Source: Notoacmeibacter marinus (GTDB taxonomy: Bacteria > Pseudomonadota > Alphaproteobacteria > Rhizobiales > Rhizobiaceae). Taken from it: 64,000 nt of DNA. The notes under the pieces are model-generated. The model saw only the letters and a program-made list of their open reading frames with translations, had not been told where the DNA came from and searched no databases. Positions 53,643 to 62,550 of this stretch are shown piece by piece. The translations under genes and the position numbers were made by a program. The DNA is taken from assembly GCF_002238045.1 (NCBI RefSeq), contig NZ_NBYO01000001.1:186001-250000 (forward strand), written 5' to 3'. The first letter of the stretch is position 1. Each line of letters begins with the position of its first letter.

Positions 53643-54185
53643 TCAGTGTAGAGTTGGGAGAGCCGAGCGCCGGTCGCGCGGAGACGTCCCGTTCGTCTTC
53701 GCCAGAGATGCCGTCATGGCGGCGGAAACAGGCAAGAGGGTTCGGCCAACCATGCGAAGGCGCATTGCGTAATCGGTCGCCGACATGGCCAGTTCCCCGC
53801 AACGCAACGGGCAGGACAAGGCCTGCGCCGCGATCTGGCCGGTCTGTTCATCGCCATGTTGAGCAGCGGCGATCAGCGCCAGCAGCAGGCCCTCGTCGCG
53901 GCAAAGATGGCGCATGTCGCTGTTGAAGAAGCGCAGCGGACACCGCGCGCAGCGACCAAGCGCGTCGATCATTCCGATCAGGCCATCAAAGGCGATCCGC
54001 CCACCGTGCGCACCCAGTTCGTCGCGGTAAAGGGTCCAGGCGACCTGCCAGCCGCTGGGATCACCGCCCGCACAACCGGACAGACCCGTGCGATAGCCCT
54101 CGACAACCAACCGTTCCGCCGGGCGCGCCAAATATGTTTCCGCAGGGCAAACGGGTCCGCTCCGCGAATCGTCGAAACGCGACAT
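53643..54185 (-). CDS. Cys-rich hypothetical protein in the imelysin cluster
   Basis: A 180-aa protein with seven Cys, including CARC and CPLRC pairs in GRCARCPLRFFNSDMRHLC and ALSCPLRCGELAMS. This suggests a bound metal or Fe-S cluster, although no known motif fits. No signal peptide is seen. The ATG at 54185 (MSRFDDSR) is chosen; an earlier in-frame start at 54212 lacks support. It sits directly before the imelysin gene and has its own 114-bp upstream gap with a half-matching copy of the CTGGAA dyad. I do not recognise the family. Its position suggests an iron-linked role. Confidence 0.65.
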   Translation of the reverse strand: MSRFDDSRSGPVCPAETYLARPAERLVVEGYRTGLSGCAGGDPSGWQVAWTLYRDELGAHGGRIAFDGLIGMIDALGRCARCPLRFFNSDMRHLCRDEGLLLALIAAAQHGDEQTGQIAAQALSCPLRCGELAMSATDYAMRLRMVGRTLLPVSAAMTASLAKTNGTSPRDRRSALPTLH

Positions 54186-54260
54186 GAAAACTACCTCGGT
54201 CAGCAGGGTCACTGTGCTTTTCTGGTAGAATCTTCGATCAGTGGAGTCAAAGAGTCTAGT

Positions 54261-54275
54261 TTACAATTCTTCCAG
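54261..54275. promoter_or_regulatory. Half-matching copy of the CTGGAA-N3-TTCCAG dyad
   Basis: TTACAA-TTC-TTCCAG keeps the right half perfectly and three of six bases of the left half. It lies 76 bases upstream of the Cys-rich gene start, comparable to the full copies at 25022 and 58143. On its own it could be chance. Confidence 0.3.
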
Positions 54276-54299
54276 TCTGGGCACTCGGCGCGTATGGGT

Positions 54300-55370
54300 T
54301 CAGAGCGCCAGAATGTGATTGTCGAACGCCATCGACGCCAGGTCGCTCGTTCCAAACCGGCCAGTGCCGGTCGAGGTCACGAAATCGTTCGCCAAGGGCG
54401 CCACGCCGCAAAGGTCGACGCCGTTCCGAGAACCAACAACCTCGCCCCGACCAGCATCCATAAAGATCGCGATGTCGCCATGTGGCGACGTGATCGCGAT
54501 CAGGCCTGACCGGTTGTTCACGCTGACCGAACCGACATAGCCGTTGAGGCGCCGTGCGAATTTGCCGAGATCGTGTTCGCGCCGGTCCTCGCCGCGCGCG
54601 AAGGAGAGCAGCAAGGGCGGGCAGTCATTCGCCTCGCCCTGCCACTGGCACCCCACGAAAACCCGCCCGCCGGCGGTGATGTCCATATGGCGCGTCGAAA
54701 GACGCGACCAGTCCGGCGGCAGCGTGTGCCTTTCCTTCAACGATCCATCGGCTGCGTCGAGAAAGACCAAAGAGGGCTCCATGAGAGCCAGGTTCAGGAT
54801 CTGACGGCCGAAATCAGGATGAGTTTCCATGCCGCCATTGGCGACGATCAGCGAGCGGCCATCGGGCGAAAGCGCCAGATCGTGCGGGCCGACGCCATGG
54901 CTGGACCATTCGTCGATCCGCCGGAAACCATTCATCGCGTCGTAGAGACCGAGAACGCCCCGACCCTTCTCGTAATCGTTCTCCGTCGCGACAAGCAGGC
55001 GGTCCCGGTCGATGAACAGGCCGTGCCCGTAGAAATGCCGGTTGGGCGGACAATGAAACACCTGCGGCTCACGGCTCTTGCGGCGGTCGAGCGCTAGGGC
55101 GAAGGTTCCCGGCCTACGGGCAAAGGCGACAATGTGATCGCCGCTGGAATCGGCAGTGACGTCATGACCGCGGCCGGGCAGCGAAATACGGCGTAGCAAA
55201 TTTCCATCCCGATCAAGAATGGCCATTCCGAACCGTTCGCCCTCCATAAAGGCGGTTGCGAAGAGCGGATCACCTGCTTCTTCGGCCCTCGCGACCGTTG
55301 GCAATCCGATCGTGGCCAGCGCCGCGCCAAAGCCACGCAGAATGGTGCGGCGTGAAAACGCGATGGACAT
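54300..55370 (-). CDS. DUF1513 periplasmic beta-propeller-like protein (Tat-exported)
   Basis: A 356-aa protein with an N-terminal twin-arginine signal (SRRTILRGFGAALATIGLPTVARA), so export by Tat is predicted. The rest is a repeating strand pattern with blade-like segments (GRGHDVTADSSGDHIVAFARRPG, GHGLFIDRDRLLVATENDYEKGRGVLGLYD), as in DUF1513. The start ATG at 55370 is just after the stop of the upstream imelysin gene (1-base gap). The longer frame has no family support. In Pseudomonas the same family sits in the icmP cluster. Confidence 0.88.
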   Translation of the reverse strand: MSIAFSRRTILRGFGAALATIGLPTVARAEEAGDPLFATAFMEGERFGMAILDRDGNLLRRISLPGRGHDVTADSSGDHIVAFARRPGTFALALDRRKSREPQVFHCPPNRHFYGHGLFIDRDRLLVATENDYEKGRGVLGLYDAMNGFRRIDEWSSHGVGPHDLALSPDGRSLIVANGGMETHPDFGRQILNLALMEPSLVFLDAADGSLKERHTLPPDWSRLSTRHMDITAGGRVFVGCQWQGEANDCPPLLLSFARGEDRREHDLGKFARRLNGYVGSVSVNNRSGLIAITSPHGDIAIFMDAGRGEVVGSRNGVDLCGVAPLANDFVTSTGTGRFGTSDLASMAFDNHILAL

Positions 55371-55371
55371 T

Positions 55372-56475
55372 TCAGTCGCCGTCCAGCGAAGAGAAGCCGG
55401 CGACCAGCCCAATGGCGTTCGCGAAGCGTTCGGCGAAGAGGTCGCGAAGGCTTTGCGTGACGATGAGCAGATAGGTGACGGGTTGGCGCTTCTCCTCGGT
55501 CTGCACGAGTTCAGGCAGTGGTTCGTCGATGCCCGACAAAGCGCGCTGCGCACTAGCGAATTCGAAGCGGGTTTCGGAAGCGAGATTGCTGTCTTCGGCG
55601 GGCAGCAGGCGCGCCATGCCGGCCGCATCGAACAGAACGCGCAATCCATCGAGATTCTGCGCAAGCGCTCTGTCCGTCAAACCCGACCGCCACCACGCCG
55701 CCGCCTTCGGACGGGCCGCTGCCGCGCCCGTCCCGAAGAAGGGCGCGATGCGCGTATCGGCAATCAGTTCGAAGCCATTAGTGAAGGCGCCGAGCAGCGC
55801 GCGGAGCGAATCGTCTACCGTCTGGAAATCGGCGTAAGTGGGATCGGGGCCGGTGAACCGCTTGGCAATCCCATCGGGCGCGGCCCATTCATCGGCGATG
55901 AGCGTCGCCGTCGCTTCGATGCGCTCCGTCACCGCCTCGGCGAAATCGCAGCGAAAGCCGCCCGCGCCCTCAGCGGCCAGATCCCGCGCACCCGTTCCGA
56001 AGAGCAGATATTCCAGCGTGCCGAGCCCCTGCAGCGCGACGCTCTTGCCGGCAAGGCTCTGCGCATCCGCCGCGGTCTCGTCCTTCGTCGCCAGGACGCC
56101 CTGGACCTGCCGCAGACCGATGCCGCGACGGTCCGGGAAGAAATAGAGCCGTTCGGCCGCGTTCTGGCGCAGGATCGGGCCAAAGCGAATGCTCTCCAGC
56201 CGCGACCAGGCGGCGACCGTTTCGCCGAATGCCTGCCGGGCGGACCCGAGCGCATCGTCGGACGGCACATCGCACAGCGCTCCGACGGCGTCGTTCAGCG
56301 CGCCGGACCGTTCCTGCAACTGACGGTATCCGGGCCGGATGAACTTCTCGACAGCATCGGCGAGGACAGCGCGGGCCAGCGCCTCGTCGCGCTCTGCCGA
56401 AAAGGCCGGCTCCGGCCCAAGCGGCAGGGCCGACAATGCGCCAATGACGGCGAAGGCGGCGGCGATCCCCCTCAT
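55372..56475 (-). CDS. Second imelysin-family protein
   Basis: A 367-aa imelysin-like protein with a signal peptide (about 26 residues, EPAFSAERD). It has FGPILRQNAAERLYFFPDRRGIGLRQVQGVLA and LQGLGTLEYLLFG, the second corresponding to the GxHxxE segment, but with GLGTLE in place of GYHAIE. So the metal-binding His of the classical motif is absent. It probably forms a pair with the di-haem protein. ATG 56475 overlaps the end of that gene (ATGA). Confidence 0.85.
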   Translation of the reverse strand: MRGIAAAFAVIGALSALPLGPEPAFSAERDEALARAVLADAVEKFIRPGYRQLQERSGALNDAVGALCDVPSDDALGSARQAFGETVAAWSRLESIRFGPILRQNAAERLYFFPDRRGIGLRQVQGVLATKDETAADAQSLAGKSVALQGLGTLEYLLFGTGARDLAAEGAGGFRCDFAEAVTERIEATATLIADEWAAPDGIAKRFTGPDPTYADFQTVDDSLRALLGAFTNGFELIADTRIAPFFGTGAAAARPKAAAWWRSGLTDRALAQNLDGLRVLFDAAGMARLLPAEDSNLASETRFEFASAQRALSGIDEPLPELVQTEEKRQPVTYLLIVTQSLRDLFAERFANAIGLVAGFSSLDGD

Positions 56476-58064
56476 AGCGATTCCAGAAAGGCGATCAGCG
56501 CTTCACGTTCGGGTTTCTCCATTGCGGCATAGGCGTCGCGCGCGCTTTGCGCCTCTCCACCGTGCCACAAAATGGCCTCTTCGAGATTGCGCGCGCGGCC
56601 ATCGTGCAGGAACAATGTGTGGCCGGAGACAGTCTCGGTCAGCCCGATGCCCCAAAGTGGCTGGGTGCGCCATTCGCGACCATTGGCGCGACCAACCTGC
56701 TGGCCATCGGCCAGCCCCTCGCCCATATCGTGCAGCAGAAAATCCGAATAGGGCCAGATCAACTGGAAGGCGTGCGCCTTGTTGGACGCATCGCGCCGGG
56801 TGACGAATTTCGGCGTGTGGCAACTGGCGCAACCCGCGCCGTAAAACGCTTCCTTGCCGGCCAGAACCGTCTCGTCGCCGACATTGCGGCGCTCCGGCAC
56901 GGCGAGATTCTCCGAATAAAAAGCGATTAGACCGATCACCGGATCGGGCGCTTCCGTCGGCCCCAACCGTTCCTGTTCGCCATTAGGCTGGGCGAAGCAT
57001 GCCGTCTGCGCCTCGGTGCAGTCGCCATAGGAGCGCGGCACGGGTGGCGATGATATGCCGATGTCGCCGGCAAGCGCCTCGGCGGACTGTTCGTGCACCG
57101 TCGCATTCTGCGCCTTCCAGCCGAAACGTCCCGGAACGACATTGGACGCCACGCTTCCCCGCGCCCAGGCCAGCCGCCCGGAAATACCATCGTCATCCGC
57201 ATCTTCAGGGTCGGCGTTGCGCGCCAGATCGGCCGGGTGGATCGCCTGAATGAGGCCCATGCCGATCATCGGATTGGCGATCCGCGGCGACAGGCTGACC
57301 CCTTCGTCGAGCGGGCCGTAAGCCAGATCGCGCAGGCTGTAATGCGGCTTGCGCAACGAGACCACCGTGCCGTCGTTGAGCGTGACGGGTACTTCCTCGT
57401 AGCGGATGTCGACCTGCCCTTCCGGCTCGAGGCCCGGCACGGCCGCCGTCTGCAACTGGCCGCCATAGGTGTCGTCGGGAATGGCCGGCGCCAGAAAATT
57501 CTCCAGCGCCGCCTTCTCGTCCGCCGTCGCCGCCGGCTTGCCGAGGCGGATCAGCATGGAGACGGCCGGCTCACCGGCTGCGGGAGGCTGGCCCCGACCA
57601 TCCTTCAGATGACAGTTCTGGCAGGCGCGGGCATTGAAGAGCGGGCCGAGCCCATCCGATGCCTGTGTCGAGGAAGGTGAGGCCACCCAAAGTTTTCGAA
57701 AGAGGGCATTGCCGAGCTTGAAGCGCTCTTCCTCGGCGAAGGTGAGATTGGCGGAGGACTGCGAGAAGGCATCTCGATTGGCAAGCTTTCTGGACGTTGC
57801 TGCCCCGCCGCTCATCGCTTCGAACGGCTCCGGCTCGTCAAAGGAGCTGGCCGGCTCGGTGACGCCAATCACCCGCTGCCGATCCGCTTCCGAAAGATCG
57901 GTGCGTTCGGTCAGACTGCCGGTTACGTTCGCAGCAGGCGGTATTTGACCGCCATCCGGTGTCGGAACCGCGTCGTCCGCTGCCGAGATCCCGGCAAGTC
58001 CGCAGAGCAATGTCAGGCCCAACGCCAAAGCGGCTCGCCTACCCAAACAGTTCCGCACTTCCAT
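56472..58064 (-). CDS. Di-haem oxidoreductase-like c-type cytochrome (DUF1111 / thiol oxidoreductase)
   Basis: A 530-aa periplasmic c-type cytochrome. Two CxxCH haem sites are visible: CQNCH near residue 150 and CASCH near residue 410. A signal peptide of about 28 residues (LLCGLAGISAADD) is seen. The rest matches the DUF1111 family often called thiol oxidoreductase, which resembles di-haem peroxidases. The ATG at 58064 has GGAG six bases upstream and begins the signal peptide sensibly. Upstream ATGs at 58076 and 58082 have weaker sites. First gene of the di-haem/imelysin/DUF1513 unit. An iron-type dyad lies about 80 bases upstream. Confidence 0.88.
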   Translation of the reverse strand: MEVRNCLGRRAALALGLTLLCGLAGISAADDAVPTPDGGQIPPAANVTGSLTERTDLSEADRQRVIGVTEPASSFDEPEPFEAMSGGAATSRKLANRDAFSQSSANLTFAEEERFKLGNALFRKLWVASPSSTQASDGLGPLFNARACQNCHLKDGRGQPPAAGEPAVSMLIRLGKPAATADEKAALENFLAPAIPDDTYGGQLQTAAVPGLEPEGQVDIRYEEVPVTLNDGTVVSLRKPHYSLRDLAYGPLDEGVSLSPRIANPMIGMGLIQAIHPADLARNADPEDADDDGISGRLAWARGSVASNVVPGRFGWKAQNATVHEQSAEALAGDIGISSPPVPRSYGDCTEAQTACFAQPNGEQERLGPTEAPDPVIGLIAFYSENLAVPERRNVGDETVLAGKEAFYGAGCASCHTPKFVTRRDASNKAHAFQLIWPYSDFLLHDMGEGLADGQQVGRANGREWRTQPLWGIGLTETVSGHTLFLHDGRARNLEEAILWHGGEAQSARDAYAAMEKPEREALIAFLESL

Positions 58065-58072
58065 TTTCCGCT

Positions 58073-58100
58073 CCATGGACATCCACTTTCAAGTCCATGG
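58073..58100. repeat. Inverted repeat CCATGGAC / GTCCATGG near the di-haem gene start
   Basis: An 8-bp perfect inverted repeat with a 12-base spacer covers the alternative start codons. In the transcript it could form a stem just upstream of the chosen start. No regulator can be named. Confidence 0.4.
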
Positions 58101-58142
58101 CGCTGATAGGCGTCCCGAAGCCGGCAAGTCAAAGACGCAATT

Positions 58143-58157
58143 CTGGAAATATTCCAG
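58143..58157. promoter_or_regulatory. Perfect dyad CTGGAA-N3-TTCCAG before the di-haem/imelysin operon
   Basis: A 15-base palindrome with centre ATA, 79 bases from the di-haem gene start and 105 bases from the divergent receiver gene. It is identical in both arms to the dyad at 25022-25036 before the iron ABC transporter, and has the GAA-N3-TTC core of Irr-type boxes. Confidence 0.5.
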
Positions 58158-58261
58158 ACTGCGCGCGGTGGACAAACTCGCCGAAGGCGCCCCACCGCGT
58201 GTTCTGGACGGTTCACGCAATAGTGAATTGCAAATATGAAAGATCAGGCCGATGATTCGAC

Positions 58262-58672
58262 ATGAATAAGGGAATATTCCACGTGCGAATACTTTATGTC
58301 GACGACGATCCCGATATTGCCGAGATCGCCACCATGTCACTTCGGTTGAACGAGGAGCTTGAGGTCGAAAGCTGCTCAAACGGCAAGGAGGCGTTGGAAA
58401 AGGCGGAATATTGGCAGCCAGATCTTGTCCTTCTGGACGTAATGATGCCGGGCATGGATGGCCCGACCGTGCTGGAAAAACTCCAATCCATGCCGGACAC
58501 CCAAGACATTCCTGTGGTCTTCATGACAGCCAGAACGCAAACCGCAGACGTCGAGCGATTGATGGCGCTCGGAGCGCGGGGAGTGATTGCCAAGCCGTTC
58601 GATCCAATGACCCTTGCCTTGCAGGCTCTGGCCTATGCGAGAGATGCTTCGGTGCCTTCCGGGGTTGGCTGA
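58262..58672 (+). CDS. Single-domain response regulator (CheY-like)
   Basis: A 136-138-aa receiver with nothing attached. The acidic pocket is in ILYVDDDPDIAEIA, the phosphoacceptor Asp59 in LVLLDVMMPGMDGP, then FMTARTQ (Thr) and the conserved Lys in GVIAKPFDP. It can act as a phosphate shuttle like DivK or CheY. The start at ATG 58262 has a weak ribosome site; GTG 58283 is an alternative that begins directly at the first strand. It is convergent with the histidine kinase gene (63-bp gap) and divergent from the di-haem gene. Confidence 0.9.
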   Translation: MNKGIFHVRILYVDDDPDIAEIATMSLRLNEELEVESCSNGKEALEKAEYWQPDLVLLDVMMPGMDGPTVLEKLQSMPDTQDIPVVFMTARTQTADVERLMALGARGVIAKPFDPMTLALQALAYARDASVPSGVG

Positions 58673-58734
58673 ACAAGCCGACGCCGCGCCGGCGCCAGCA
58701 CCGGCCGGGCGGTCGCGAAATGATATGCAAGAGA

Positions 58735-61700
58735 CTATCCGGCCGCCGAACGGTCTTTCTGCGATCGGTTCGCGACGGGCAGGTCCACCCAGAAGGTCGA
58801 GCCTTTGCCGACTTCGCTCTCAAAGCCAATGCGGCCGCCCATCTCTTCCACCATCATCTTGGCGAGATGCAGGCCAAGACCAGTGCCGCTCGCCTTGCGG
58901 GTCGCGGACGAATCCGCCTGGGCGAAGCGCGAGAAAATCCGCTGGCGGAATTTGGGAGATATGCCAGGACCGTTATCCTGGACATGGATGCGGACGCTAT
59001 CTTCTAGCTGCTCGCCGAAAATTCGCACCGTGCCATTCTCCGGAGAGAACTTTACGGCGTTGGAGAGCAGATTGGCCAGAACCTGATGGAGCCGGTGGCG
59101 GTCGACCGCGATCTGCACGTCCGGCAATTCGTCGTCCAATTGCTGTTCGATGCCGGCCTGTTCGGCATATCCCTCATTGGCCTCCAGCGCGTCGACGATC
59201 AAACTGCGCAAATGTTCCGGCTGAATATCGAACGACATGTTTCCCGTCGACATCTTTTCCAGATCGAGAATGTCGTTGACCAGGAAGATCAAACGTTCGG
59301 AGTTCGAATGGGCGATCGTCAGCAGGTGTTTCACACCCTCGGAAAGTTCATGGTTCATGGTACCCAGAATCAGGCTGAGCGATCCGCGAACCGAGGTCAG
59401 AGGCGTGCGCAATTCATGGCTCACGCTCGCCACGAACTCCGATTTGAGACGCTCGGTTTCCTTTTGCTCAGAAATATCCTGGAAAATGATGATGAGGTGT
59501 CCCGAGCCGCCGTAATCGTGCCCGAGCGATACGCTGATCGACATCCAGAGAACGCGCCCGTCCTTGTGCAGACAGCGTAGCTGCCTCTGATAGGCGGTCA
59601 ATTCGCCAGCGACGACCTGCTCCATCTTTCCGTCCCTCGTCTTCTCCAAGTCTTCGGGAAGCATCACGTCGGCAATATCGAGGGACAACAATTCTTCTTC
59701 GGTGTATCCGAGCAGGTCGCATAGCGCTCCATTGACCTTGATCCACGTCCGGTCGGGCGTCATCAGCGCCATTCCGACCGGCGCATCCTCGATCGCGTTC
59801 CGGAATTTCTGCTCGCTGGCCTGAAGAGCGTTCGCCGCGTTTCTCAACTTGGTAATATCGGTTTGGGTACCGATCATCCGAATCGCGGTGCCATCGCTGG
59901 CACGGGCCGCGATAACGGCGTCCGAACGTATCCAAGTCCAGTGGCCATCGACGTGTCGGATCCGGTACTCGGCGATGGAACGGGGCGCGTCTCCCTTGAT
60001 ACAGGCCCGGTCCGCTTCAAGCACCGACGGCAAATCGTCCGGGTGAAGCCGCTCGATCCATTCCTTCTGTGGATCGATGGAGGCGTCCGGTTCGAAGCCG
60101 AGCATCGTCTTCCATGTCGACGAGACCTTGGAGGTTCCCCTCTTCAAATCGATATCGAAGACGCCGAGAGCGGCACCCTCCAACGCCAGCTTCCAGCGCT
60201 CTTCGGTTTCCTCCAGAGCACGGGTCGCCCGCACTTCGCCGGTGATGTCCCGAATAAGAGCCGTAAAGCGCCGCTCATCGTTTTCGCTGGTCCAGCCATT
60301 CAGCTGAACGGCCAGATGCAACAGCTCACCGTGACGATCGCTTGCGGTTATGGTCCGCTCCACCGGACCGGAGGTATCGGCCAGAAGGTTCAACTGGCCG
60401 AGATGGGCGCGGCACTGTTGATCGGCCCGTTCATCGGGTCCGTAATCGAACAATCTTTTGGCGGCATGATTGTATCGAAGGATCCTGCCCTGATCATCCA
60501 GCACAACGATCGCGATCACCGCCGTCTGAACGATCGATTCGTTCTGCTGCTCGACGGCGACAAATTCGCGTGTCTTGCGCTCCACGGTCTGCCGGATGGA
60601 TTCTTCGCGGCGGTCGAGGGCAAACAGGAAAAGGCTGAGGAGGAAGCTGGCAAGCAGGCCACCGATCAACACTAAAATTCCTTCCCGACTGCCGATGGCG
60701 TCATCGAATTGCGGCGTACTCTCCCACAACAGAGTCCATTCGCGCCCCATGACCGACAAGGTTTTCGTGACCCTTATATCGCCCGTCTGCGTGGTCGGCT
60801 CTGTCCGGCTGGAGTAGATGAGACGATCAGGGTCAACCTCCCGCCCTTCAAAGATAGCGACGTTCAGGCGCAACCCCTGACTTTGAGTTAGGCCACTCAT
60901 CAAGGCGCTGCCGGTCAACTGCGCATAGGTCCATCCGACAAAGGCCTGCCGTCTCTGTGCTTCGGTGCGCGGCCGAACAGCGCCGTCATACATCGGTCGA
61001 AAGATCAGCAGCCCGAGATCGGCCGGTGGCCCGTCGCGACGGCGGGTCAGGGTCGTCTGCCCCGTATCGCGCGCCCGAAGGGCGGCTTCGTATTCGCCGG
61101 GCTTCAGCTGAAGCGTGGGTGGTGGCGGCGTCTCCGCGTTGGTTGCGGGGGAGAAATACTCAACCGTGCGGCCGGCCAGTCCGCCGGACGCCCCCCAATG
61201 TGGAGACATTGCATGTTCGGATGGCGCTCGCAGCGGCTCCTTTGCGTCATTCGCAACAAGTCGCACAGCCCCGATACCATAGGTTTTGGACAGAGCGTTG
61301 CCATAGGCGATTTCATCGACGAAAGCCGCCCATTCATCGGGGTCGACACTGTCGGACCCGCGGAAAAAGCCGGCGGCCGCATCCAGACTTTCCTTGTAGG
61401 AATTCAGGCGCTGCAAAAGCGCGAATTCGTGATCGTGCGCCAGCGTCTCGAATGCGTTCGCATTACGCTGATCGGCAATACGGCCGGTTACCCCGGAGGC
61501 CAGAAAGGTCAGGCAAAGCGAAAGCCCGATCGCCGCGACGGACAATTGGGTAAAGCTCGTGACCGGCTTTCCGTTGTAAGTCATTGTCCATGGACGCCAT
61601 GGTCCAAAAAGACCGAGAGGCAGGAAGATCAAGACGCCGAGAGCCTGGCCCAGCCACCAGTTCGTCCAGCTTAGGGGCAATTCGGCGAGGGTCAGACTGT

Positions 61701-62163
61701 CCCGCACCATAATGATCGCCAAGCCGAGTGTCGGAGCAATGGCGCAGATGAGCGGTCCGCAAATGAGCAGGAGAAGGACGAAATCGCGCACGCTCCTGAA
61801 TTGGATCGGGCGGCCGAACAACCGTCTGGCGATGAAGGCGGCGACCACCGCCTGAATCGTCGGCCCGACAGCAAAAGGCGCAGCCAAGGCGATGGCCTGC
61901 CAAGAGAGCGGCACCCCGCCCGATACCACGATCCAGGTCGACAGGATGACCGAGCCGATAAAAATGCCCGGCCAGAGCCGCATGCCCCAGAGGATCAGGA
62001 CCGCGATCGCCAACCCGGCCTGCGGCCATATGGCCACGTCGTAATCTGCCGGTTTCGTCAGCGCCGGGCCGATCATCCCCATGACGGGATAGGCCAGACC
62101 GATGGCGGCCAGCTTTGAAAGATAAGATAGAGATCGGGAGGTCGTTATTGTGATAGCGGGCAT
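58735..62163 (-). CDS. MASE1-CHASE-PAS sensor histidine kinase
   Basis: An 1142-aa membrane histidine kinase. In order: a MASE1 domain with about eight spans (residues 10-240), a periplasmic CHASE-like domain (about 255-500, starting FETLAHDHEFALLQRL), another span near 520, three PAS segments (AIVVLDDQGRILRYNHAAKRLF, WKLALEGAALGVFDIDLKR, FRNAIEDAPVGMALMTPDR), HisKA with His916 in SHELRTPLTSVRG, and HATPase_c with NLLSNAVKFSPENG and GTGLGLHLAK. No receiver is attached. It follows the HPt gene by 12 bases, so it is part of a signalling operon. The ligand is unknown; CHASE domains sense extracellular small molecules in other systems. Confidence 0.92.
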   Translation of the reverse strand: MPAITITTSRSLSYLSKLAAIGLAYPVMGMIGPALTKPADYDVAIWPQAGLAIAVLILWGMRLWPGIFIGSVILSTWIVVSGGVPLSWQAIALAAPFAVGPTIQAVVAAFIARRLFGRPIQFRSVRDFVLLLLICGPLICAIAPTLGLAIIMVRDSLTLAELPLSWTNWWLGQALGVLIFLPLGLFGPWRPWTMTYNGKPVTSFTQLSVAAIGLSLCLTFLASGVTGRIADQRNANAFETLAHDHEFALLQRLNSYKESLDAAAGFFRGSDSVDPDEWAAFVDEIAYGNALSKTYGIGAVRLVANDAKEPLRAPSEHAMSPHWGASGGLAGRTVEYFSPATNAETPPPPTLQLKPGEYEAALRARDTGQTTLTRRRDGPPADLGLLIFRPMYDGAVRPRTEAQRRQAFVGWTYAQLTGSALMSGLTQSQGLRLNVAIFEGREVDPDRLIYSSRTEPTTQTGDIRVTKTLSVMGREWTLLWESTPQFDDAIGSREGILVLIGGLLASFLLSLFLFALDRREESIRQTVERKTREFVAVEQQNESIVQTAVIAIVVLDDQGRILRYNHAAKRLFDYGPDERADQQCRAHLGQLNLLADTSGPVERTITASDRHGELLHLAVQLNGWTSENDERRFTALIRDITGEVRATRALEETEERWKLALEGAALGVFDIDLKRGTSKVSSTWKTMLGFEPDASIDPQKEWIERLHPDDLPSVLEADRACIKGDAPRSIAEYRIRHVDGHWTWIRSDAVIAARASDGTAIRMIGTQTDITKLRNAANALQASEQKFRNAIEDAPVGMALMTPDRTWIKVNGALCDLLGYTEEELLSLDIADVMLPEDLEKTRDGKMEQVVAGELTAYQRQLRCLHKDGRVLWMSISVSLGHDYGGSGHLIIIFQDISEQKETERLKSEFVASVSHELRTPLTSVRGSLSLILGTMNHELSEGVKHLLTIAHSNSERLIFLVNDILDLEKMSTGNMSFDIQPEHLRSLIVDALEANEGYAEQAGIEQQLDDELPDVQIAVDRHRLHQVLANLLSNAVKFSPENGTVRIFGEQLEDSVRIHVQDNGPGISPKFRQRIFSRFAQADSSATRKASGTGLGLHLAKMMVEEMGGRIGFESEVGKGSTFWVDLPVANRSQKDRSAAG

Positions 62164-62175
62164 TGTGGTGCGCGT

Positions 62176-62523
62176 TTATCGGGCCATTCTTTTGCGGCGA
62201 TCCACCATCCGGGCGTCGAAATAAAGGCTGGTCCGTTCCGCTTCGTCTTCGACGGCCGACAGTGGCGCACGTAGATCGCGTCGATCGCGGCAAGCCTGCT
62301 CCAACACCAATGACAGTTCCGACAAACGCGAGCACCCCAGAATTCCCGCGCGCGATGCCAGCTTGTGGGCGCGCATCTCGATATCATCGACGGCCGTCAC
62401 ATCACCCCGCGTCAGCCCGATCGACAATTGGCGAAGATTGGCGATGAACGCCTCGATCCGTTCTTCGTCGAAAATAGCCAGCAATTCGTCGAAAGCCGCT
62501 TGGTCGAACTCGTGCCCGCTCAT
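62176..62523 (-). CDS. HPt phosphotransfer domain protein
   Basis: A 115-aa four-helix HPt protein. The phosphorylated His is in MRAHKLASRAGILGCSRLSE, matching the family pattern H-K-L-x-S-x2-x2-G. It lacks other domains. HPt proteins carry phosphate between receivers in multi-step relays. It lies between the diguanylate cyclase gene (27-bp gap upstream) and the kinase gene. Confidence 0.85.
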   Translation of the reverse strand: MSGHEFDQAAFDELLAIFDEERIEAFIANLRQLSIGLTRGDVTAVDDIEMRAHKLASRAGILGCSRLSELSLVLEQACRDRRDLRAPLSAVEDEAERTSLYFDARMVDRRKRMAR

Positions 62524-62550
62524 ATCCGTTCCCCCTCGTTCAGGCGCATG

